64,000 bases of DNA. It comes from Sporosarcina sp. PTS2304 (GTDB lineage Bacteria; Bacillota; Bacilli; Bacillales_A; Planococcaceae). The notes under the pieces are model-generated. The model was not told where the DNA came from. It searched no databases and worked only from the letters and a program-made list of their open reading frames with translations. Where the stretch lies: contig NZ_CP031230.1 in the NCBI RefSeq assembly GCF_003351785.1, forward strand, positions 806,001 to 870,000, given 5' to 3'. The translations under genes and the position numbers were made by a program. This document shows, one piece after another, positions 1 through 7,247 of this stretch. Within the stretch, counting starts at the first letter, position 1; each line of letters opens with the position of its first letter.

Positions 1-55
1 TATTTCCCGGGCAAGCGCAGAAACCGACAGAAGACAAGTACTAGCATAGGGACTA

Positions 56-85
56 AAGACAAAGAAAGACAACTTATGCTATAAT
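56..85 (+). promoter_or_regulatory. candidate sigma-A promoter for gpsB
   Basis: A perfect -10 TATAAT lies at 80-85, with a weaker -35 AAGACA at 56-61 and an 18-nt spacer. It sits 37 nt before the chosen gpsB start. The -35 matches consensus at four of six bases, so the call rests mainly on the -10. Confidence 0.5.
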
Positions 86-121
86 GACCTTATGGAATCA
101 TAGATGGAAGGACGTTTTGTC

Positions 122-424
122 ATGGAATTAAAGCTGGATTCAAAAACGATTTTAGAAAAAGAATTTAAACAAGCAATACGTGGGTATAAACAAGAAGAAG
201 TCGACTGGTTTTTGGATGATGTCATTCAAGATTACGAGACATTTAAGAAAGAAATTGCACGTCTGACAGAAGAAAACCAAAAGTTAAAAGCAGAAGCCAT
301 TTCTACTCAAAGACGTTCCGCAACACCTGCGCCACAATCGACAAACTATGATATCATCCAAAGAATTTCTAACCTAGAACGTGAAGTGTTTGGAAACAAA
401 TTAGCTGAAACAGAATCACGCTAA
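122..424 (+). CDS. gpsB: cell division protein GpsB
   Basis: GpsB is a small cytoplasmic coiled-coil adaptor of the DivIVA family. It shuttles the peptidoglycan synthase PBP1 between septum and side wall. The 100-residue protein has the DivIVA-type N-terminal membrane-binding segment (ILEKEFKQAIRGYKQEEVDWFL), a heptad coiled coil from about residue 35 to 65, a variable linker, and a C-terminal trimerisation helix (ISNLEREVFG). An in-frame ATG lies upstream at 104, but GGAAGGA at 106-112 is correctly spaced only for the ATG at 122, which also gives the usual GpsB N-terminus. It is followed by rnpB, the conserved Bacillus order. Confidence 0.95.
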   Translation: MELKLDSKTILEKEFKQAIRGYKQEEVDWFLDDVIQDYETFKKEIARLTEENQKLKAEAISTQRRSATPAPQSTNYDIIQRISNLEREVFGNKLAETESR

Positions 425-453
425 TAGGATCTACGGGTTGTTGAACGAATTCA

Positions 454-482
454 TTGTCAGCATGATAGATTTGGTGTATACT
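454..482 (+). promoter_or_regulatory. sigma-A promoter of rnpB
   Basis: TTGTCA at 454-459 and TATACT at 477-482 are separated by 17 nt. The predicted transcription start, near 489, coincides with the 5' end of the RNase P RNA helix P1. Confidence 0.8.
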
Positions 483-488
483 CAAGAA

Positions 489-890
489 TGCCATAGGGAG
501 TATTCAGGTAATCGCTGCAATTTCGGTTGTAGAGGAAAGTCCATGCTCACACGGATCTGAGATGACCGTAGTGTTCGTGCTCGGTGAAAAAATAAGCCGG
601 GGCAATGCAGTAGCATTGATGGCGGGAATAAATCCTACGTCTTCGGATATGGATGAGATTCTCTGAAAGTGCCACAGTGACGTAGTCGGCATGGAAACAT
701 GTCGAGTGGAACGGGTAAACCCCACGAGTGAGAAACCCAAATTATGGTAGGGGCGCTCTTCCGAAAGAATTCAATGGAGGAAGGGACAGGCAATTGTCTG
801 TAGATAGATGATTACCGCTCCAAGTACGAGGCGTAAGCCGTTTGAGTACCGGAGAACAAAACATGGCTTACAGAATACTCTATGGCATGA
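489..890 (+). ncRNA. rnpB: RNase P RNA, type B
   Basis: This is the catalytic RNA that trims the 5' leader from pre-tRNAs. Conserved blocks are recognisable: GGTAATCGCTGC near 507, GAGGAAAGTCCATGCTC near 531, and GAGTGAGAAACCCAAAT and TATGGTAGGGG near 725-755. The 5' end (GCCATAGGGAGTATTC, 490-505) pairs with the 3' end (GAATACTCTATGGC, 873-886), closing helix P1. The architecture is the Bacillus B type, and the position between gpsB and ypsC is the conserved one. Exact ends are inferred from P1 and the promoter. Confidence 0.96.
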
Positions 891-901
891 CTTTACAATT
901 A

Positions 902-932
902 GCTCTCCTACAGTTTTGGGAGAGTTTTTCTT
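902..932 (+). terminator. rho-independent terminator of rnpB
   Basis: GCTCTCC pairs with GGGAGAG (GC-rich stem with a short loop) and is followed by a T-rich run. It lies 12-15 nt after the RNase P RNA. Confidence 0.85.
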
Positions 933-1017
933 TTGTATTCGAATAAAATGTACATAAACCTTCTATATAGATAGAATTGACCAAAACCACTTGATCACGA
1001 AGAATGGAGTGTTATGC

Positions 1018-2145
1018 GTGAGTGAATATAAATTAGTTGCGACCGCTGCAATGGGTCTTGAATCTATTGTAGCATCCGAAGTAAAAGATTTAGGCTATGA
1101 CTGTCAGACAGAAAACGGAAAAGTATATTTCAATGGAGATGAAGAAGCGATTGCGCGAGCGAATATGTGGCTGCGCGTAGGAGACCGCGTCCGTATCGTA
1201 GTAGGTGAATTTAAAGCTTTCACTTTTGACGAATTATTTGAGCGTACAAAAGCATTGCCGTGGGAAGATTTTCTGCCGGTCGATGCCGCGTTTCCAGTAG
1301 CAGGTAAGTCCGTTAAATCTAAATTATTCAGTGTGCCAGACTGTCAGGCGATCGTTAAAAAGGCGATTGTTGACCGTTTGAAAATGGCTTATAAACGTGT
1401 AGGGTTTTTAGAGGAAACAGGACCGCTATTTAAACTTGAAGTATCCATAGTAAAAGACAAAGTAACGTTGACGATAGATTCAAGCGGTCATGGATTGCAT
1501 AAACGCGGTTATCGATTAGGACAAGGGGATGCACCGTTGAAAGAAACAATGGCGGCAGCGCTTGTCAAATTATCAAAATGGAGTCCGAATCGTCCATTTG
1601 TAGATCCTTTCTGTGGTTCTGGTACAATCGCGATTGAAGCAGCGATGATCGGTCAAAACTTGGCTCCTGGTTATAACCGTTCATTTTTAAGTGAAGAATG
1701 GCCATGGATGACTGCGGCAGTATGGGATCGTGTCCGAGAAGAAGTCGAAGATGTGGCGAAGTATGATGTGGAGCTAGACATCCGAGGATATGACATCGAC
1801 AGCCGCGTGATCAATATTGCCCAACAAAACGCAGTAGAAGCCGGATTTGCGGATTTAATAAAATTCGAGCAACAAGATGTCCGTGATTTACGCATAGAAG
1901 GACAAAATGGTGTATTGATCGCGAATCCACCATATGGAGAGCGTCTTGGTGAAGTAGAAGATGCTGAAGACATTGCGGGTATATTAGGACATATTATGAA
2001 AGAGCATCCGTCATGGTCGGTATATATTTTATCTTCATTGGAAAATTATGAAGAAATGTACGGGAAACGCGCAACGAAAAAACGTAAATTATTTAATGGC
2101 TTCATCCGCACGGACTACTATCAGTTCTGGGGAAAAAGAGTCTAA
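1018..2145 (+). CDS. ypsC: THUMP-domain class I SAM-dependent RNA methyltransferase (YpsC/RlmL-like)
   Basis: A predicted rRNA guanine-N2 methyltransferase related to the N-terminal half of E. coli RlmL. The N-terminal region (about residues 1-155) is ferredoxin-like plus THUMP RNA-binding. A Rossmann methyltransferase domain follows, with the SAM-binding DPFCGSGT near residue 195, an acidic GYDID near 255, and the catalytic NPPYGER near 302. The GTG at 1018 is preferred over the TTG at 991: GGAG at 1006-1009 lies 8 nt before it, and the product then begins like YpsC. The exact rRNA target has not been shown for this subfamily; the assignment is by motif and synteny. Confidence 0.9.
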   Translation: MSEYKLVATAAMGLESIVASEVKDLGYDCQTENGKVYFNGDEEAIARANMWLRVGDRVRIVVGEFKAFTFDELFERTKALPWEDFLPVDAAFPVAGKSVKSKLFSVPDCQAIVKKAIVDRLKMAYKRVGFLEETGPLFKLEVSIVKDKVTLTIDSSGHGLHKRGYRLGQGDAPLKETMAAALVKLSKWSPNRPFVDPFCGSGTIAIEAAMIGQNLAPGYNRSFLSEEWPWMTAAVWDRVREEVEDVAKYDVELDIRGYDIDSRVINIAQQNAVEAGFADLIKFEQQDVRDLRIEGQNGVLIANPPYGERLGEVEDAEDIAGILGHIMKEHPSWSVYILSSLENYEEMYGKRATKKRKLFNGFIRTDYYQFWGKRV

Positions 2146-2158
2146 TACACACGAGTAG

Positions 2159-2185
2159 GAAGAGGGACAAACGCCTCTTCTTTTC
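2159..2185 (+). terminator. terminator-like hairpin after ypsC
   Basis: GAAGAGG at 2159-2165 pairs with CCTCTTC at 2174-2180 and runs into TTTTC. It lies just before the ribosome binding site of the next gene, so read-through is possible. Confidence 0.55.
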
Positions 2186-2208
2186 TCTTGCATTCAGGAG
2201 GAGTTCGC

Positions 2209-4110
2209 ATGAATACAAAAATTCCATTTCAACTATCGAAAGACCAAACGTTTTATGAGTCATTAAATGATTGGTTAGGCGATACGTTATATGATGATTT
2301 AACTGAAAAAGGATTCGAATGTCGAGATGAGCAAATCTTCATGGCATTTCAAATAGAGCAGGCATTAAAAGAGAAGCAAGTGTTATTAGCGGAAGCTGGC
2401 GTAGGGACTGGAAAGACGATTGCTTATTTACTGCCGGCAATTGCATACGCGCGGTATACCGGAAAGCCAGCCGTCATTTCATGTGCAGACGAAACATTAA
2501 TCGATCAATTGATTAAAGAAGAAGGCGACATTCAAAAATTAAGTGAAGCTCTCGATTTACACGTAGACGTTCGTCTAGCAAAAGCGCGAAATCAATATAT
2601 TTGTCTAAAACGTCTAGAAGAGGTTAGCAGTACGACGAATGAAGATTTCGTTGATTTTGTAGAAGACGAGCTGCCGGATTTTGTTTATGCAGACCGTTCA
2701 TTGCAGTCAGTCTATCCGTATGGCGTGCGTTCAGACTATCCGTATTTAAAAGATGAAGAATGGGATATGATTAATTACCACCCGATTCAACAGTGTGCTG
2801 CCTGCGATATAAGAAATCGCTGCGGGCAGACGATCCACCGGAATCATTACCGTGACGCAGTGGATCTTATCATTTGTTCGCATGACTTCTATATGGAACA
2901 CTTATGGACGAAAGAATCACGTTCACGTCAAGGGCAGTTGCCGTTATTGCCTGAAGTATCTATGGTTGTGTTCGATGAAGGTCATTTACTGGAATATTCC
3001 GCGCAACGAGCATTGACGTATGAAGTCCAGCAACATACGATCGTAGAGTTGTTAGAACGTATTATGGTCGACGGAATTCGTGAAAAGTCCTTGCAATTAA
3101 TGGAACAATTACTCGATGTTCATGAACTGTTCTTCAATCAGCTTCGAAGTCACGCGACAAAGCATGATAACGAACGACTAACTATTGAAAAAAATGAAGA
3201 AATGATGCGGTTGGCGAAGAAAGCTGTGTCGTTGTCGCATGACTTACTTGAGGAATTTGTATTCGAAGGTGAGTTATACGTCATACCGGAATATGATTTA
3301 AAAATTGTTGAAGAATATTTAGAGCAGTATATTTATTCGATGGAATTATTCGCAGGGGAAAATGACGCTGTCGATTGGCTGGAAGAGCGTCGCGAAGAAA
3401 GTACGTTATTGATCATGCCGCGACTCGTCACTTCTATATTGAAAGAGAAGCTGTTTACCGGCACGATGCCTATCGTCTTCTCATCCGCCACATTATCGGT
3501 TGAAAAATCATTTGATTATTTGGCATATAGTTTAGGAATAGTGGACTATCAGTCATTTTCCATTGCATCGCCGTTTGATTATGAAAACGTCATGAAGATT
3601 CATTTGGAGCAATCATCTACAGAAGAAAAGTATCGACGTCTGTCTTCTATTTTAGTGAGTGAAGAGCAGACGCTTGTGTTGTTTAATTCTAAGCAGTCTA
3701 TGATGGATGCTTACGATAGTTTACCACTGGAGCAACGTGTTCTCGTGACGTATGAAGGGGAGCGGTCGTTGTCTTCCTTAGTGAAAGACTTTCAACAACA
3801 GAAAGTGTCGGTATTTTTCTCCTATCACCTATGGGAAGGTCTCGATCTGCCGAATGAATCTCTCACACGCGTCATCATTTTTGACTTGCCATTCCCGCCA
3901 CACGACCCGTTATTTGAAGCAAGAAGAGAATTTGCGGAAGATGCATTTGACGAAGTGGATTTACCTTTTATGCTTTTGCGTTTACGCCAAGGGATCGGCC
4001 GGTTGATTCGTACGAGTGACGACTTTGGATCCATTCACTTATTCGTAGAACCGAGCGATAACGAGCTATTGCCGGTTATTGAAAGAGTATTACCCGTTCC
4101 ATTTTCATAA
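2209..4110 (+). CDS. DinG/XPD-family ATP-dependent DNA helicase (YpvA-like)
   Basis: A superfamily 2 Fe-S helicase of 633 residues. Walker A is AEAGVGTGKT near residue 61. Four iron-sulfur-type cysteines are visible (one in YICLKRL, then CAACDIRNRC near 195-204). The DEAH-box variant is DEGH near 254, and C-terminal helicase motifs include FSSATLS and QGIGRLIR. There is no N-terminal exonuclease domain, so it is the short form, like B. subtilis YpvA, rather than the exonuclease-fused DinG. AGGAGG at 2198-2203 selects the ATG at 2209 over the upstream in-frame TTG. Probable role: unwinding 5' overhang DNA in repair; the physiological substrate is unknown. Confidence 0.85.
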   Translation: MNTKIPFQLSKDQTFYESLNDWLGDTLYDDLTEKGFECRDEQIFMAFQIEQALKEKQVLLAEAGVGTGKTIAYLLPAIAYARYTGKPAVISCADETLIDQLIKEEGDIQKLSEALDLHVDVRLAKARNQYICLKRLEEVSSTTNEDFVDFVEDELPDFVYADRSLQSVYPYGVRSDYPYLKDEEWDMINYHPIQQCAACDIRNRCGQTIHRNHYRDAVDLIICSHDFYMEHLWTKESRSRQGQLPLLPEVSMVVFDEGHLLEYSAQRALTYEVQQHTIVELLERIMVDGIREKSLQLMEQLLDVHELFFNQLRSHATKHDNERLTIEKNEEMMRLAKKAVSLSHDLLEEFVFEGELYVIPEYDLKIVEEYLEQYIYSMELFAGENDAVDWLEERREESTLLIMPRLVTSILKEKLFTGTMPIVFSSATLSVEKSFDYLAYSLGIVDYQSFSIASPFDYENVMKIHLEQSSTEEKYRRLSSILVSEEQTLVLFNSKQSMMDAYDSLPLEQRVLVTYEGERSLSSLVKDFQQQKVSVFFSYHLWEGLDLPNESLTRVIIFDLPFPPHDPLFEARREFAEDAFDEVDLPFMLLRLRQGIGRLIRTSDDFGSIHLFVEPSDNELLPVIERVLPVPFS

Positions 4111-4113
4111 ACG

Positions 4114-4156
4114 AAACGCACAACACAGCTGTAATAGCTTGTGATGTGCGTTTTTT
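4114..4156. terminator. hairpin between convergent genes
   Basis: AAACGCACA near 4114 pairs with TGTGCGTTT near 4145 and is followed by six T. It lies between the stop of the helicase and the stop of the convergent CheX-like gene, so it may stop transcription from the left and perhaps from both sides. Confidence 0.7.
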
Positions 4157-4613
4157 ATCTTTCTTCGTCAATAGTTAACAACAGATTGAGTAGTTCTCCA
4201 TCTTCAAATTTAACGGGTATTTTAAATGCTTGCTGAAAACCGAAAAATTTTGTATTTCCTGTTAATACGGTAGGCGGTGAAATGTCGAGTGTGAGGCTTT
4301 CTTTCTCTAAAATGGTACATAAGTTGCCTGCAATCATATTCCCCAGTTCACCGGTGAAAGATTCAGCCATTTCTCCTTCGATATTCATGCCGAACATCGC
4401 TTGGCCGATTTTTCCGATTGTAGTATGGGTCGGCTCTACGATTAGACGGCCTTTCATATTGCCGATCAGTCCAATTAGCACACTGATTTCTCGCTGTTCG
4501 TATGGCTGTTTAATCATGGAAGGGGAAAGAACTTCAAATTTAATCGGGATGACTGTTGTTAAAGAAGAAATGGTCGCGTTCAATACTTTTTGCACATTTG
4601 CCGCTTTATCCAT
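4155..4613 (-). CDS. CheX-like CheY-P phosphatase family protein
   Basis: A 152-residue protein of the CheC/CheX/FliY fold, which dephosphorylates CheY-P or related response regulators. The signature E-x2-N motif is present once (GELGNMIAGN, about residues 88-97), and the GLIGNMKGRL segment fits the CheX fold. It is a lone gene with no chemotaxis gene beside it, as for several stand-alone CheX proteins in Bacillota. It could therefore act on a non-chemotaxis receiver domain. The start follows a GAAAGGG-type ribosome site on the minus strand. Function is inferred from the family only. Confidence 0.75.
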   Translation of the reverse strand: MDKAANVQKVLNATISSLTTVIPIKFEVLSPSMIKQPYEQREISVLIGLIGNMKGRLIVEPTHTTIGKIGQAMFGMNIEGEMAESFTGELGNMIAGNLCTILEKESLTLDISPPTVLTGNTKFFGFQQAFKIPVKFEDGELLNLLLTIDEER

Positions 4614-4720
4614 CTAAAGAAACACCCTTTCGAGAGTAATATAATAGTTCAATCATATCACTAAAGACTACTAAAAGACTACTTAAATCTTATTTTATTG
4701 TGTAAAAATTCTGTTGTTTA

Positions 4721-6099
4721 GTGACTTCTCCTTTGTAGGGCGGAAAAATAGTGTGCGTGCTAGGATTCTCCCTGCAGAACCGGACGCTTTCCTGAGGGGA
4801 CGCGGCGGACTCGCCAGAAGTTCTTTGGCGATTACGCCTATCGTCCTGATCCTCCAGGAGTCGCCGGTTCTTCCGGGAGAATCCTTGAGGTTGTGTTCGT
4901 AAGTCCGTTGGTGTTCGTCCAGAAGTTGGAGTGAGGTAAGTGACTTCTCCTTTGCAGTGCAGAAAAGTAGTGTACGTGCTAGGATTCTCCCTGCAGAACC
5001 GGACGCTTTCCTGAGGGGGCGCGGTGGACTCGCCAGAAATGCGTTGGCGATTACACCTGTCACCCTGATCCTCCAGGAGTCGCCGGTTCTTCCGGGAGAA
5101 TCCTTGAGTTTTTGTCGGGAAGTCAGTTTGTGTTCGTCCAGAAGTTGGAGTGAGGTAAGTGACTTCTCCTTTGTAGGGCGGAAAAATAGTGTGCGTGCTA
5201 GGATTCTCCCTGCAGAACCGGACGCTTTCCTGAGGGGACGCGGCGGACTCGCCAGAAGTTCTTTGGCGATTACGCCTATCGTCCTGATCCTCCAGGAGTC
5301 GCCGGTTCTTCCGGGAGAATCCTTGAGGTTGTGTTCGTAAGTCCGTTGGTGTTCGTCCAGAAGTTGGAGTGAGGTAAGTGACTTCTCCTTTGCAGTGCAG
5401 AAAAGTAGTGTACGTGCTAGGATTCTCCCTGCAGAACCGGACGCTTTCCTGAGGGGGCGCGGTGGACTCGCCAGAAATGCGTTGGCGATTACACCTGTCA
5501 CCCTGATCCTCCAGGAGTCGCCGGTTCTTCCGGGAGAATCCTTGAGTTTTTGTCGGGAAGTCAGTTTGTGTTCGTCCAGAAGTTGGAGTGAGGTAAGTGA
5601 CTTCTCCTTTGTAGGGCGGAAAAATAGTGTGCGTGCTAGGATTCTCCCTGCAGAACCGGACGCTTTCCTGAGGGGACGCGGTGGACTCGCCAGAAATGCG
5701 TTGGCGATTACGCCTGTCGTCCTGATCCTCCAGGAGTCGCCGGTTCTTCCGGGAGAATCCTTGAGTTTGTGTCGGGATGTCAGTTTGTGTTCGTCCAAAA
5801 GTTGGAGTAGGATAAGTGACTCTTCCATTGGTGGTGCAGAAAATAAGTGTACGTGTGAGGATTCTCCCTACAGAACCGGACGCTTTCTCGAGGGCGCGCG
5901 GCGGACTCGCCAGAAGTGCGTTGGCGATTACGCCTGTCAAGTGCAAAGATGTGCTCCTTCTCGCTGCGCTTCACTCGCAAAAGCCGTCCTTCGCTACGGC
6001 TCTCGCTGATCCTCCCAGAGTCGCCGGTTCTTCCGGGAGAATCCTTGAGTTTGTGTCGGGAAGTCAGTTGGTGTTCGTCCAGAAATAGAGTATGGTAAG
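4721..6099 (+). repeat. array A: six tandem 219-bp hairpin repeats
   Basis: Units begin with GTGACTTCTCC or a variant at 4721, 4940, 5159, 5378, 5597 and 5816, exactly 219 bp apart. Units 1 and 3 are alike and units 2 and 4 are alike, so units 1-2 and 3-4 form a duplicated 438-bp dimer. Each unit contains the arms GGATTCTCCCtgcAGAACCGG and CCGGTTCTtccGGGAGAATCC. These are complementary except for a 3-nt internal loop and would form a long hairpin about 120 nt across. Unit 6 carries a 67-bp insertion. Because 219 is a multiple of three, long open frames cross the array on both strands; I regard them as artefacts. Confidence 0.95.
5939..6005. repeat. 67-bp insert inside unit 6 of array A
   Basis: Units 1-5 read from CCTRTC or CCTGTC through three bases into CTGATCC. 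Unit 6 has 67 bp there instead, starting AAGTGCAAAGATGTGCTCC and ending in an AGCCGT...ACGGCT mini-hairpin. A near-identical insert occurs at about 51566-51632 in a repeat of the other class. Confidence 0.85.
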
Positions 6100-6216
6100 C
6101 TCTACTTCCTGAACAGTGTGAGTGAAGCTTTGGATTGACTGATTGAATACATATAGAGTCATTGCTTTTTCCACTCAGTCCATCGAAATAGTCATAGTAG
6201 CTGATGTTGGTCTTTT
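6100..6216 (+). repeat. linker joining array A to array B
   Basis: No gene is visible. The segment contains CTTCCTGAACAGTGTG, ATATAGAGTCATTGCT and CATCGAAATAGTCATAG. Its reverse complement recurs with scattered differences at about 51716-51907, so the linker belongs to the repeat element and is not unique spacer. Confidence 0.8.
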
Positions 6217-7096
6217 ACCACATACAAAGAGTGATCAACCTGTCTTGCACACACAAAGTACGGCTGAAGCTGGAAGACGATTGACTCCGGGAGGATCAAG
6301 GACGACAGGTGTAACCCGCAGTGCTTGACGGTCCACCGCGCCCCCTCCGGAAAGCGTATCGTCTGGAAGCGCAAGCCGCAAGACACTTCAAGTCAGCCTT
6401 GCCCCATCTAATAAACGAACATGAAGTAGCAGACAAGCCCACGTAGTCATTCACCACATACAAAGAGTGATCAAACTGTCTTGCCTACACAAAGTACGGC
6501 TGAAGCTGGAGGACGATCGACTCCGAGAGGATAAGGGTGACAGGTGTAACCCGCAGTGCTTGACGGTCCACCGCGTCCCCTCCGGAAAGCGTATCGTCTG
6601 GAAGCGCAAGCCGCAAGACACTTCAAGTCAGCCTTGCCCCATCTAATAAACGAACATGAAGTAGCAGACAAGCCCACGTAGTCATTCACCACATACAAAG
6701 AGTGATCAACCTGTCTTGCACACACAAAGTACGGCTGAAGCTGGAAGACGATCGACTCCGAGAGGATTAAGGGTGACAGGTGTAACTCGCAACGCACTTT
6801 TGCGAGGTCCACCGCGCCCCTCCGGAAAGCGTATCGTCTGGAAGCGCAAGCCGCAAGACACTTCAAGTCAGCCTTGCCCCATCTAATAAACGAACATGAA
6901 GTAGCAGACAAGCCCACGTAGTCTTTCACCACATACAAAGAGTGATCAACCTGTCTTGCACACACAAAGTACGGCTGAAGCTGGAAGACGATCGACTCCG
7001 AGAGGATTAAGGGTGACAGGTGTAACTCGCAGTGCTTGACGATCCACCGCGCCCCCTCCGGAAAGCGTATCGTCTGGAAGCGCAAGCCGCAAGACA
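6217..7096 (-). repeat. array B: four tandem hairpin repeats of about 236 bp
   Basis: Units start with ACCACATACAAAGAGTGATC at 6217, 6453, 6688 and 6928 (periods 236, 235 and 240 bp). Each has a core of about 168 bp, with a roughly 67-bp spacer (CTTCAAGTCAGCC...CACGTAGTC) between consecutive cores. Read on the minus strand the core matches array A in layout: ACGCTTTCCGGAGGGG, then CGCGGTGGAC, then TTACACCTGTC, then CGGAGTCG. The arms differ from array A: TGTCTTGC pairs with GCAAGACA and GACGAT pairs with ATCGTC. The tail 7097-7165 is a degenerate spacer. No gene was found. Confidence 0.92.
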
Positions 7097-7247
7097 CTCC
7101 ACTACATTCAATCTTCTACTTTCATGAACAAACACAACGTAGTAGACAAGCCTACGTAGTTTTCAATACACTTCTGAAAAGTAACTATCTATTTTTTCGC
7201 TCATTAATGGTATGATAGGGTGAGTTAAAATTGAAAGGACGACGATT

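Noticed and set aside
3-44. Possible last codons of a ypsA-like gene upstream of gpsB
   Set aside because: Only 13 codons to a stop; more than one frame is open, and nothing recognisable remains.
504-740. Minus-strand 78-codon frame
   Set aside because: Lies entirely inside the RNase P RNA gene on the opposite strand.
4690-6009. Long open frames on both strands through array A (up to 418 codons)
   Set aside because: They arise from a 219-bp repeat with no stop in several frames. There are no ribosome sites, the composition is odd, and hairpin arms are translated in both directions.
4721-7096. CRISPR array
   Set aside because: Units are 219-240 bp and nearly identical throughout, without short repeats alternating with unique spacers, and no cas genes are present.
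4721-7096. Insertion sequence or transposon
   Set aside because: No transposase frame, no terminal repeats with target duplication that I could delimit; at most a non-autonomous repeat.
6471-7097. 208-codon minus-strand frame through array B
   Set aside because: Repetitive translation of hairpin repeats with no ribosome site; unit length is not a constant multiple of three.
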